Source: G025836975 sp049646585 (lineage in GTDB: Bacteria; Pseudomonadota; Gammaproteobacteria; Burkholderiales; Burkholderiaceae_B). Taken from it: a DNA stretch of 18,309 bases. This document shows positions 1 to 7,308 of the stretch, one piece after another. Within the stretch, counting starts at the first letter, position 1; every line of letters begins with the position of its first letter. Both the position numbers and the translations under genes were made by a program. The stretch spans positions 1 to 18,309 of the forward strand of contig JBARWC010000151.1 in the NCBI GenBank assembly GCA_049646585.1, given 5' to 3'. Below the pieces are notes generated by a model, which ran no database searches, was not told where the DNA came from, and worked only from the letters and a program-made list of their open reading frames with translations.

Positions 1-306
1 CGCGCCGTTGCTGCGCGTGAGCGTGGCCCGCCCCGGCTCGACCTCGACTCGGGCCAGGGTATTGCCCAGCGGGTTGGCCAGATCCAGGGTCAGCACACGG
101 CCCTCGTCGCGCCAGGCGAACCCGCCCTGCACGGAATCCTGCTTGCCGTCGGCATAGTTCACGCTGACGGCGAAGCGCCCCGTACGCTCGAACGCTGCGC
201 CGGCCGCGTCGCCGCCTATCTTGCCCGGCGTTGCGCAGGCGGACAGCAAAAGGGCCGTCAGGCCGACGCAGAACCATGCCTTGTATCGCCGCAACATTTG
301 CCTCAT
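1..306 (-). CDS. lolB: Outer-membrane lipoprotein LolB, N-terminal part (runs off left edge)
   Basis: LolB is the outer-membrane receptor that takes lipoproteins from the periplasmic carrier LolA and inserts them into the outer membrane. The visible 102 codons start MRQMLRRYKAWFCVG and carry a basic n-region, a hydrophobic stretch and a lipobox LLSAC, so the mature protein begins at Cys22. After it come FERTGRFAVSV and a segment ending NPLGNTLARVEV, the usual first beta strands of LolB. The ATG overlaps the TGA stop of the upstream TPR gene as ATGA, which indicates translational coupling. A second in-frame ATG lies three codons downstream, but the spacing behind its GAGG is too short. The C-terminal half is outside the window. 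The lipobox and strand pattern are seen; the family name is recognition. Confidence 0.88.
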   Translation of the reverse strand, partial: MRQMLRRYKAWFCVGLTALLLSACATPGKIGGDAAGAAFERTGRFAVSVNYADGKQDSVQGGFAWRDEGRVLTLDLANPLGNTLARVEVEPGRATLTRSNGA

Positions 307-2081
307 TGCAGATCCACCCCGAGACGCTGCAAGGTCTTGACCAGGGTTTCGTTGTCGGGATCCTGTTTCCGGCCTTCGCTCCAGATGCGCCTGGCCTCCT
401 TGCCTCGCTTGCTGACCCACAGCACCTCGCCCAGATGCGCCGCGACATCGGCCGTGGGCAGTTGGCGATAGGAACGCTCGAGGTACTCGATGGCCGCTTC
501 GTTGTCGCCTATGCGGAACAGATACCAGCCCACGCTGTCCAGGATGAAGGGGTTATCCGGATCCAGTTCCAGGGCGCGTTCCAGCAGATCCTGCGCCTCG
601 TCCAGCCGGCGGTTCTGATCCGCGTAGGTGTAGCCCAGCGAGTTGTACGCATTGGCGTTGTTTGGGTCCAGCTCGATAACCCGCCTCATCAGCGCCTCGA
701 ACTCGTCGATCTTGCCCTGCCGCTCGTACATCATGGCCAGGTCGTACTTGACCTCGGCGCTGTTGGGGATTTCTTTATCGGCCTTGGCCAGGATATCGAC
801 CGCGGTGTCCGTGCGGCCCGCCTCGCGATAGATGGACGCCAGGGTCAACGCGGCCACGGAACGCTCGTGGTTGTCCTGGGGCTTAAGCGCCTCTATGGTC
901 TTGCGGGCCTGATCCAGCCGCCCCTGCCGCGCCCGTAGGACCGCCTTGTGGACTTGCGCCTGGAAGCGCAGCGCGGGGTCGTCGATCAGGTCCAGCTCGG
1001 CGATGGCGTCGTCGAGGCGATTCTGCTTCTCGGCGATCTGCACCAGCAGCAGGCGCGCGTCGGACGCATCGGCCCCCGCGCTGCTGGCCTTGTCGTTGAT
1101 GGACTGCCGGCGCTGGGTCTGCACATTGATGTACTCGCGCAGCAATGCCTGCGCCCGCGGATAGCGCTCGGCGCGCACGTTGATCTGGGCCTCGTTGTAC
1201 AGCAGGTCGAAATCCTCGGGCGCTTGGCGGCGCATGGCTTGTATCTGCGCGATCGCCGCGTCGAACTCATGACGATCGGCCAGGCGGCTGACCAGCATGA
1301 GCTGCAGCTTGCGGCTGCCCGGATGCTTGCCCAGGTAAGCGCGCGTAGTGTTGATGGCGGCAACCGGGTCCACCTTCAGGCCGTATTCCAGCACGCGCTG
1401 GGCGGCGGCGTCGGAATCGGGGTCCAGGGCCTGGGCCTGCTTGGCTTCTTCCAGCGCCCGGTTCGGCTCCGAGGCCGCCCAGGCGGCATCGGCCAGCGCC
1501 AGGTGAGCCACCGGCAAAGACCGGACGGAGGGGTGCAGCGCCTGCTCCAGCACGTCCAGCGCCAGGCGCTTGTCGGCCATCTTGCCGACGACGGCCGAAG
1601 CCTGGGCCACGGCCTGCTCTTTGTCCTGGGCCTTATCGATGCGCTTCCACAAGGCGGATGCCAGGCCCGCGGTCTGGCCGTTGGAAGCGGCCAGCGCCAG
1701 CGACGAGGCCACAGCTTCGGGATCGCGGGGCGACAGCAGCGCCCATTCGCGCGCGGCGCTGAGCGCCTGCGTCATATTGCGATCGGCAATGGAAAACTGG
1801 AAGGCGCGCTTGGCCAGCCGGGGATCGGAGGTTTCCCTAGCCAGGGCCAGCAGCGTTGAACCCGCCACGTCGTAGCGCCCCCGGGTAGCGGCGACTTCGG
1901 AAGTCAGTACCCTGTAAAGGATATCGGCGGTAAGCTTGACTGAAGGCAGTTCGCCGGCGCGCAGGCGAATCTGCTCGACCGGGCCGGCCGTCTCGGCGGC
2001 CGGAGCGGAGTGCGCGGGAACAGACCATTGCGCAAGCACAGGCGCCAACGCCGTAAACAGCAAGGGAATCGAAAGTTTCAT
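303..2081 (-). CDS. Exported tetratricopeptide-repeat protein
   Basis: This is a 592-residue protein with a probable Sec signal peptide (start MKLSIPLLFTALAPVLAQ, likely cleaved near Ala25). The rest is helical repeats. Clear TPR units lie at roughly residues 255-320 and 340-440, and especially 445-585, with motifs such as NAYNSLGYTYADQ and NPFILDSVGWYLFRIGDNEA. It is probably a periplasmic or outer-membrane-associated scaffold. No catalytic domain is visible. The start is fixed because an in-frame TGA lies directly before the ATG; there is no clear Shine-Dalgarno sequence. The gene overlaps lolB by 4 bases and is divergent from mutM. A TPR gene between mutM and lolB is, from memory, a usual arrangement in Burkholderiales. 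The partner proteins are unknown, though the coupling to lolB suggests a role in envelope biogenesis. Confidence 0.88.
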   Translation of the reverse strand: MKLSIPLLFTALAPVLAQWSVPAHSAPAAETAGPVEQIRLRAGELPSVKLTADILYRVLTSEVAATRGRYDVAGSTLLALARETSDPRLAKRAFQFSIADRNMTQALSAAREWALLSPRDPEAVASSLALAASNGQTAGLASALWKRIDKAQDKEQAVAQASAVVGKMADKRLALDVLEQALHPSVRSLPVAHLALADAAWAASEPNRALEEAKQAQALDPDSDAAAQRVLEYGLKVDPVAAINTTRAYLGKHPGSRKLQLMLVSRLADRHEFDAAIAQIQAMRRQAPEDFDLLYNEAQINVRAERYPRAQALLREYINVQTQRRQSINDKASSAGADASDARLLLVQIAEKQNRLDDAIAELDLIDDPALRFQAQVHKAVLRARQGRLDQARKTIEALKPQDNHERSVAALTLASIYREAGRTDTAVDILAKADKEIPNSAEVKYDLAMMYERQGKIDEFEALMRRVIELDPNNANAYNSLGYTYADQNRRLDEAQDLLERALELDPDNPFILDSVGWYLFRIGDNEAAIEYLERSYRQLPTADVAAHLGEVLWVSKRGKEARRIWSEGRKQDPDNETLVKTLQRLGVDLQ

Positions 2082-2129
2082 TCAAGGGAACCATCGCCGC
2101 TGCGCCGGGAATAAGCGTCAGATGGCAAA

Positions 2130-2157
2130 ATTACACAGTCAGATTTAAAGATGTTAT
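2130..2157 (-). promoter_or_regulatory. Candidate sigma70-type promoter for the TPR-lolB operon
   Basis: On the minus strand, ATAACA (2152-2157) is followed after 16 bases by TGTAAT (2130-2135). They match the -35 and -10 consensus at 4/6 and 5/6. The site is in the AT-richer part of the 85-base divergent gap between the TPR gene and mutM. It leaves about 50 bases of leader before the TPR start. It is a sequence match only. The plus-strand promoter for mutM must share this gap, but no convincing pair of hexamers was found for it. Confidence 0.35.
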
Positions 2158-2166
2158 CACCCCCTT

Positions 2167-2994
2167 ATGCCTGAATTGCCAGAAGTTGAAACGACGCGTC
2201 GCGGAATAGCGACGATTATGCCCGGCCGTGTGCTGGAGCGCTTTGTCATCCACGAGCCGCGCATGCGCTGGCTAATTCCGGCCGATCTGCCCGACAAGAT
2301 CAACGGCCGGACGGTGCTGACCTGCGAACGTCGCGGCAAGTACCTGCTGATCAATTTCGAGCATGGCACGCAGATCGTCCACCTGGGCATGTCCGGCTCG
2401 CTGCGCCGAGCGCCGCTGGACGAGCCACGACGCAAGCATGACCATGCCGAATGGATATTCGGCGACGCCCGCTTCCTGCTGCACGACCCGCGCCGCTTCG
2501 GCGCCGTGCTGTGGCACGATGCCGCCGACGGCCCCCTTGCGACCCACCCCCTGCTGGCCGTCCTGGGTATAGAACCCTTCGACGAACAATTCACCGCCGA
2601 CTATTTATATAGCGGGCTGCGGGGCAAGACACTGGCCATCAAGCAGGCGCTGCTGGCCGGGCACATCGTCGTGGGGGTCGGCAATATCTACGCCTCGGAA
2701 GCGCTGTTCCGGGCCCGCATCAACCCCCGTACACCCGCAGGCACCGTATCGCGCGCCCGCTGCGCGGCGCTGGCCGCCGCCATCCGGCAGACCCTGGGCG
2801 AAGCGCTGGAATCGGGCGGGAGCACCCTGCGCGACTACGTCAACGCCACCGGCCAGCCCGGCGCTTACTTCGAGATGCACGCGGCGGTCTACGAAAAAGC
2901 CGGACAGCCCTGCAAGGTATGCGGCACGCCGATACGGCGCATCGTCCAGGGCCAGCGCGCCAGCTACTTTTGCCCCAAATGCCAGCGGCGATGA
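2167..2994 (+). CDS. mutM: Formamidopyrimidine-DNA glycosylase / AP lyase
   Basis: Base-excision repair enzyme that removes 8-oxoguanine and formamidopyrimidines opposite C, then cuts the abasic site by beta/delta elimination. The 275-residue protein has the normal family length. It begins MPELPEVETTRRGI, so after Met removal the N-terminal proline is the Schiff-base nucleophile, followed by the catalytic Glu. Lys58 (GKYL) is the conserved active-site lysine. The H2TH region contains VGVGNIYASEALF. A C4 zinc finger is complete at C249, C252, C269 and C272, with the conserved Arg in QGQRASYF. The start is certain because Pro2 must be N-terminal, yet there is no clear Shine-Dalgarno sequence before it. 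The gene is divergent from the TPR gene, and the aromatic operon begins 78 bases downstream. Confidence 0.97.
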   Translation: MPELPEVETTRRGIATIMPGRVLERFVIHEPRMRWLIPADLPDKINGRTVLTCERRGKYLLINFEHGTQIVHLGMSGSLRRAPLDEPRRKHDHAEWIFGDARFLLHDPRRFGAVLWHDAADGPLATHPLLAVLGIEPFDEQFTADYLYSGLRGKTLAIKQALLAGHIVVGVGNIYASEALFRARINPRTPAGTVSRARCAALAAAIRQTLGEALESGGSTLRDYVNATGQPGAYFEMHAAVYEKAGQPCKVCGTPIRRIVQGQRASYFCPKCQRR

Positions 2995-3009
2995 ATACCA
3001 TTTGTTTAT

Positions 3010-3036
3010 AACGAACACATTGCATATAAACGAACA
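3010..3036 (+). promoter_or_regulatory. Two direct repeats AACGAACA, candidate operator
   Basis: The octamer AACGAACA occurs at 3010-3017 and again at 3029-3036, 19 bases apart, each preceded by an AT-rich TATA or ATAT stretch. The first copy lies just upstream of the candidate -35, and the second lies inside the promoter spacer. A bound protein would therefore meet RNA polymerase on one face of the helix. The reverse complement (TGTTCGTT) resembles half-sites I remember for IclR-family regulators of aromatic catabolism. HmgR, which controls hmg genes in Pseudomonas putida, belongs to that family. No such regulator is encoded in the window, so the link is inference. Confidence 0.4.
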
Positions 3037-3048
3037 ATACGATATATT
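3020..3048 (+). promoter_or_regulatory. Candidate promoter of the homogentisate operon
   Basis: TTGCAT (3020-3025), a 17-base spacer and TATATT (3043-3048) form a sigma70-like pair. The -10 matches 5/6 and the -35 matches 3/6. The promoter lies in a conspicuously AT-rich 60-base island of otherwise GC-rich DNA, directly upstream of the first gene. That gene has GGAG at 3061-3064, eight bases before its ATG. The weak -35 and the flanking direct repeats suggest control by a regulator. Confidence 0.5.
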
Positions 3049-3072
3049 CTGCCCACCAACGGAGATCTACTC

Positions 3073-4029
3073 ATGAGCAAACAGTTTGCGTCCCACGCCG
3101 ACCTTGACGACAAGGTCGTTTCCTTCGAAAAGCTATCCGACAACGCCTACGCCTACACGGCCGAGGGCGACCCGAACACCGGCATCATCATCGGCGACGA
3201 GGCCGTCATGGTGATCGACACCCAGGCCACGCCCGTCATGGCGCAAGACGTCATCCGCCGCGTCCGGGAAGTCACCGACAAGCCCATCAAGTACATTTTG
3301 CTGTCGCACTACCACGCCGTGCGCGTGTTCGGCGCATCGGCCTATAACGCGCAGGAAATCATCGCCAGCCGCGACACCTACGACCTGATCGTCGAACGCG
3401 GCGAAGAAGACAAGGCCAGCGAGATCGGTCGCTTCCCCCGCCTGTTCCGCAACGTCGAATCCGTGCCTCCCGGCCTGACCTGGCCCACCATCACCTTCGA
3501 CGGCGAAATGACGGTGAACCTGGGCAACCTGGAAGTCCATATCCTGCAAGTGGGCCGCGGCCACACCAAGGGCGACACCATCGCCTGGCTGCCCGAGCAG
3601 CGCATTCTGTTCGCCGGCGACCTGGTCGAATACCAGTCCACCCCTTACGCGGGCGATTGCTACTTCCGCGAATGGCCGCACACCCTGGACACGCTGGCCG
3701 AGTTCAATGCCGAAAAGATGGTGCCCGGGCGCGGTCCGGCCCTGAAATCGGCCGACGAAGTGCGCAAGGGCCTGGCCGGCACGCGCGCCTTCCTGACCGA
3801 CCTGTACACCTGCGTGAACAACGGCGTGGCCCAGGGCAAGGACTTGAAGGCCATCTACCGCGAAACCTACGATTTCATGAAGCCGCGCTATGCCGACTGG
3901 GTCATCTTCGACCATTGCATGCCCTTCGACGTATCGCGCGCCTACGACGAAGCCACTGGCTACGACGATCCGCGCATCTGGACGGCGGAACGCGACATCG
4001 AAATGTGGAAGCAGCTCGAAGGCCAGTAA
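3073..4029 (+). CDS. Metallo-beta-lactamase-fold protein with incomplete metal site, aromatic operon
   Basis: This 318-residue cytoplasmic protein has the MBL fold: an early strand pair ending in VMVIDTQATP, then the metal motif, then GRGHTKGD and ILFAGDLV. Canonical HxHxDH is HYHAVR here. His79 and His81 are kept, but the Asp and the second-metal His are replaced by Val83 and Arg84. His164 (GRGH) and Asp183 (AGD) remain, whereas the usual VPGHGP reads VPGRGP, with Arg220 in place of His. Site-1 ligands therefore survive and site-2 ligands are lost, suggesting a one-metal or non-hydrolytic enzyme. It has a good GGAG ribosome site and is the first gene of the operon with an FAD hydroxylase, DUF2783, hmgA and fahA. 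Its substrate is unknown. An ester, lactone or thioester step on the aromatic route is only a guess. Confidence 0.85.
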   Translation: MSKQFASHADLDDKVVSFEKLSDNAYAYTAEGDPNTGIIIGDEAVMVIDTQATPVMAQDVIRRVREVTDKPIKYILLSHYHAVRVFGASAYNAQEIIASRDTYDLIVERGEEDKASEIGRFPRLFRNVESVPPGLTWPTITFDGEMTVNLGNLEVHILQVGRGHTKGDTIAWLPEQRILFAGDLVEYQSTPYAGDCYFREWPHTLDTLAEFNAEKMVPGRGPALKSADEVRKGLAGTRAFLTDLYTCVNNGVAQGKDLKAIYRETYDFMKPRYADWVIFDHCMPFDVSRAYDEATGYDDPRIWTAERDIEMWKQLEGQ

Positions 4030-4049
4030 ATAGGCCGCTGAACATGATC

Positions 4050-4055
4050 AAGGAG
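4050..4055 (+). promoter_or_regulatory. Ribosome binding site favouring a GTG start for the FAD hydroxylase
   Basis: AAGGAG lies six bases before an in-frame GTG at 4062. The alternative ATG at 4044 lies upstream of this site and has only a weak AGG in front of it. The GTG is therefore the better-supported start. Confidence 0.5.
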
Positions 4056-4061
4056 CAAGGG

Positions 4062-5744
4062 GTGGGAGACATCGACTACCAAGCCCTGGAGTTCGACTAC
4101 GCGCCGCGTTCGGCGCCCGACACGTTGCGACATGCCGTCGCGGTCGCGGGCGCGGGGCCGGTGGGGCTGTCCATGGCCCTGGACCTGGCGCAACGCGGCG
4201 TCAAGGTCGTACTGATCGACGACGACTACCGCTTGTCCACAGGCTCGCGCGCCATCTGCTTTGCCAAGCGCACGCTGGACGTATGGGATCGCCTGGGCGT
4301 GGGCGAGCGCATGGTGCGCAAAGGCATTTCCTGGAATGTCGGACGGGTGTACTTCAAGGACGACGAGGTCTGGCGTTTCGACCTGCTGCCCGAACAAGGC
4401 CACCGGCGGCCCGCCTTCATCAACCTGCAACAATACTATTGCGAAGGCTTTCTGTACGAACAGGCCGCCGCCCACCCCAATATAGACCTGCGCTGGAAGA
4501 ACAAGGCCGTCGCCGTCGAACAGCACGACGACCATGTGGCCCTGACCGTGGACACGCCCGACGGCCCTTACACGCTGACGGCGGACTGGCTGGTGGCTTG
4601 CGACGGCGCGCGTTCCCCCTTGCGGAAAATGCTGGGCCAGGAAAGCCATGGCCGCGTGTTTCGCGACCGCTTCCTGATCGCCGACGTCCGCATGCAGGCG
4701 GACTTTCCCACCGAGCGCTGGTTCTGGTTCGATCCGCCCTTCCATCCCGGGCAATCAGTGCTGCTGCACAGCCAGCCCGACAACGTCTGGCGCATCGACT
4801 TCCAGTTGGGCTGGGACGCCGACCCGGTCGAAGAGGTCAAGCCCGAAAACGTCATCCCGCGCATCCAGGCGCTGCTGGGCAAGGACACCCGCTTCGAGCT
4901 GGAATGGGTCAGCATCTATACCTTCGCTTGCGAGCGCATGGACAGCTTCCGCCACGGGCGCATCGTCTTTGCCGGCGATTCCGCCCACCGGGTATCGCCC
5001 TTCGGCGCGCGCGGCGCCAACAGCGGGGTGCAGGACGCCGACAACCTGGGCTGGAAGCTGGCCCTGGTCAGCCGCGGGCTGGCGCCCGAAGCCCTTATCG
5101 ACAGCTATGCCGCCGAACGCGAGCAAGCGGCCGACGAGAATATTTTGAATTCATCGCGCTCGACGGACTTCATCACGCCCAAAAGCGAGATCAGTCTGCT
5201 GTTCAGGAACACCGTCCTGAAGCTGGCGCAACAACACGATTTCGCACGCAAGCTGGTAAACAGCGGCCGGCTGTCCCTGCCGACCTCGTACACCGCGTCC
5301 AGCCTGAATACGCCCGACAGCGCCGATTTTGCCGCCGCGCCGCCCCTGGGCGGCGTGGCCCCCGACGGCCCCATCACGATAGACGGCCAACTGGATTGGT
5401 GGCTGGGGCAGTTATCCGGCCAATTCGTGCTGGCCCTGTTCTGCAACACCGGCGTTCCCGACGCCGATGCCTTGCGCGAACTGGCCGGCCTGCAAGACGA
5501 CCCCGTGGGCCTGAAGCTGGTGCTGGTGCTATCGCCCGCCCTGGCGCAGCGCGCCCCCGAGGGATACGCCTGCGTGGTGGACAGGCAGATGACGCTGGCT
5601 CGACGCTACGACGCCCTCCAGGGCGCCTGCTACCTGATCCGCCCCGACCAGCATATCGCCGCCCGTTGGCGCCAAGCGGAAGCACAGCTCATACGTAACG
5701 CCCTGCGGCGAGCGACAGGCTCGGCCATGGAGGTCCAGCCATGA
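4062..5744 (+). CDS. FAD-dependent aromatic hydroxylase (MhpA/PobA-like, PF01494 type)
   Basis: Class A flavoprotein monooxygenase that uses NAD(P)H and O2 to hydroxylate an aromatic ring. About 560 residues from the GTG at 4062 (566 from the ATG at 4044). The three family signatures are present, in numbering from the ATG: dinucleotide-binding GAGPVGLS (36-43), WLVACDGARSPLR (182-194) and RIVFAGDSAHRVSPFGARG (306-324). A C-terminal thioredoxin-like region (about 440-566) is as in 3-(3-hydroxyphenyl)propionate and phenol hydroxylases. It is 32 bases after the MBL gene and overlaps the DUF2783 gene by ATGA. Because hmgA and fahA follow, the product may be homogentisate or a compound feeding it, for example by 6-hydroxylation of 3-hydroxyphenylacetate. 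That substrate is inference; 3-(3-hydroxyphenyl)propionate is also possible by family, but no meta-cleavage genes are present. Confidence 0.9.
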   Translation: MGDIDYQALEFDYAPRSAPDTLRHAVAVAGAGPVGLSMALDLAQRGVKVVLIDDDYRLSTGSRAICFAKRTLDVWDRLGVGERMVRKGISWNVGRVYFKDDEVWRFDLLPEQGHRRPAFINLQQYYCEGFLYEQAAAHPNIDLRWKNKAVAVEQHDDHVALTVDTPDGPYTLTADWLVACDGARSPLRKMLGQESHGRVFRDRFLIADVRMQADFPTERWFWFDPPFHPGQSVLLHSQPDNVWRIDFQLGWDADPVEEVKPENVIPRIQALLGKDTRFELEWVSIYTFACERMDSFRHGRIVFAGDSAHRVSPFGARGANSGVQDADNLGWKLALVSRGLAPEALIDSYAAEREQAADENILNSSRSTDFITPKSEISLLFRNTVLKLAQQHDFARKLVNSGRLSLPTSYTASSLNTPDSADFAAAPPLGGVAPDGPITIDGQLDWWLGQLSGQFVLALFCNTGVPDADALRELAGLQDDPVGLKLVLVLSPALAQRAPEGYACVVDRQMTLARRYDALQGACYLIRPDQHIAARWRQAEAQLIRNALRRATGSAMEVQP

Positions 5745-5947
5745 ATCAATTGAATACGCAGTCCAATTTTTCCGCGCCAGATGAGTTCTACGAACGGCTC
5801 ATCGAAGCGCACCGCGACCTGGACACCGAGCAGAGCCACGCCATGAATGCCGCGCTGGTCCTGCTGTTGTCCAACCACATCGGCGACCTGGGCGTGCTGG
5901 CCCAGGCACTGGAAGCCGCCCGCAAGGCCATCCAGCCCGCCGACTGA
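5741..5947 (+). CDS. DUF2783 small protein
   Basis: This 68-residue protein is mostly helical and acidic. Its core, SHAMNAALVLLLSNHIGD, and the following VLAQALEAARKAI match my memory of the DUF2783 family, which has no established function. The family is often encoded next to FAD monooxygenases, again from memory. A perfect GGAGG (5729-5733) lies seven bases before its ATG, and the ATG overlaps the stop of the FAD hydroxylase as ATGA. The two are therefore probably made in a fixed ratio and may form a complex. There is no signal peptide, membrane segment or metal motif. A chaperone, assembly factor or small subunit for the hydroxylase is a reasonable guess. The gene is real by coupling and family pattern, not a chance reading frame. 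Confidence 0.8.
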   Translation: MNQLNTQSNFSAPDEFYERLIEAHRDLDTEQSHAMNAALVLLLSNHIGDLGVLAQALEAARKAIQPAD

Positions 5948-5968
5948 CATTTTTCGGGAGTCCCCGCC

Positions 5969-7270
5969 ATGAGCACACTTCAGTACCAGTCCGGTTTCGG
6001 CAACAACTGCTCCACCGAAGCGCTGCCCGGCGCGCTGCCGCAAGGCCGCAACTCGCCGCAAACCTGCCCCTACGGCCTCTATGCCGAGCAATTATCCGGC
6101 ACGGCCTTCACCGTAGCGCGCGCCGAGAACCGCCGCTCCTGGCTATACCGCATCCGCCCGGCGGCAATGCAAAAAGCCTTCGAGCCCTACGACGGCGCCA
6201 AACGCTGGACCAGCCGCTACGGCGAAGGGCCGGTCACACCCAACCGCCTCCGCTGGAATCCCCTGGACATTCCCGCCGAGCCCACGGACTTCATCGAAGG
6301 CATGCAGACCTGGGCCGGCAACGGACACAGCGACGAACTGAGCGGCGTCAGCATCAACCTGTATGTCGCCAACCAGTCCATGAAGGACCGCTATTTCTAC
6401 AACGCCGACGGCGAGATGCTGATCGTGCCGCAACAAGGCCGCCTGCGCCTGGCCACCGAACTGGGCCTGATCGACCTGGAGCCCTGCGAGATCGCCGTCA
6501 TCCCGCGAGGCGTGCGCTTGCGTGTCGAACTGCTGGATGCCTCGGCGCGCGGCTATATGCTGGAGAACTTCGGCGCCGCCCTGCGCCTGCCCGAACTGGG
6601 GCCCATAGGCTCCAACGGCCTGGCCAATGCGCGCGACTTCAAGATCCCCGTGGCCTGGTACGAAGACCGCGAAGGCGAATGCGAGTTGATCGCCAAGTTC
6701 ACCGGCGGCTTCTGGCGCACGACACTGGGCCATTCGCCGCTGGACGTGGTCGCCTGGCACGGCAGCAACGCGCCCTACAAGTACGACCTGCGGCTATTCA
6801 ACACCATAGGCTCCATCAGCTACGACCACCCCGACCCCTGCATTTTCACCGTGCTGACCTCGCCTTCGGACACGCCGGGAGCGGCCAATATGGACTTCGC
6901 CATCTTCCCGCCGCGCATCCTGGCCATGGAAAACACCTTCAGGCCGCCCTGGTTCCACCGCAACATCGCCGGCGAATTCATGGGCCTGATCCAGGGCGTG
7001 TACGACGCCAAGGCCGACGGCTTCTCGCCCGGCGGCTCCAGCCTGCACAACTGCATGACGCCGCACGGCCCGGACGCCGAAACCTTCGAGAAAGCCTCCA
7101 AGGCCGACCAAAGCGAGCCGACCCGCATCCGCGATACCATGGCCTTCATGTTCGAAACACGCCGCGTCATCCGCCCGACCGCCGCCGCCCTGTCCTCGGC
7201 AACGCTGCAAACGGATTACGATGATGCCTGGTTGGGCATCAAGAAGCACTTCGATCCCAGCAAGCCCTAA
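5969..7270 (+). CDS. hmgA: Homogentisate 1,2-dioxygenase
   Basis: Non-haem Fe(II) ring-cleaving dioxygenase that converts homogentisate plus O2 to 4-maleylacetoacetate. The 433-residue length is normal for bacterial HmgA. It starts with LQYQSGFGNNCSTEALPGAL, a hallmark of the family. The iron ligands are His330 (PPWFHRN), Glu336 (GEFMG) and His366 (TPHGPD). The probable acid-base residue is His287 (YDHPDP). All sit in the expected order and spacing by comparison with the human and Pseudomonas enzymes. The start has GGGAG at 5956-5960, eight bases upstream. It lies 21 bases after DUF2783 and 38 before fahA, in one operon. No feature suggests loss of function. Confidence 0.98.
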   Translation: MSTLQYQSGFGNNCSTEALPGALPQGRNSPQTCPYGLYAEQLSGTAFTVARAENRRSWLYRIRPAAMQKAFEPYDGAKRWTSRYGEGPVTPNRLRWNPLDIPAEPTDFIEGMQTWAGNGHSDELSGVSINLYVANQSMKDRYFYNADGEMLIVPQQGRLRLATELGLIDLEPCEIAVIPRGVRLRVELLDASARGYMLENFGAALRLPELGPIGSNGLANARDFKIPVAWYEDREGECELIAKFTGGFWRTTLGHSPLDVVAWHGSNAPYKYDLRLFNTIGSISYDHPDPCIFTVLTSPSDTPGAANMDFAIFPPRILAMENTFRPPWFHRNIAGEFMGLIQGVYDAKADGFSPGGSSLHNCMTPHGPDAETFEKASKADQSEPTRIRDTMAFMFETRRVIRPTAAALSSATLQTDYDDAWLGIKKHFDPSKP

Positions 7271-7308
7271 GGCTCGCAGCGACAAACCCGCATCAACAGG
7301 ATTCAAGC

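Noticed and set aside
948..1859. Open frame of about 300 codons opposite the TPR gene
   Set aside because: Antisense shadow of a GC-rich coding region; low-complexity composition (Gly, Arg, Gln, Leu) and no domain.
3073..4029. Standard glyoxalase II or beta-lactamase
   Set aside because: The metal motif lacks the Asp and His needed for the second metal, and the C-terminal part does not match the glyoxalase II substrate domain.
3657..4061. Long upstream extension of the FAD hydroxylase reading frame (695 residues in total)
   Set aside because: The extension lies entirely within the MBL gene in another frame and is Arg/Gly-rich without family similarity. The real protein begins near 4044-4062.
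4283..5698. Open frame of 471 codons inside the FAD hydroxylase gene
   Set aside because: Arg/Pro/Ala-rich frame-shifted shadow; the hydroxylase frame carries all the recognised motifs.
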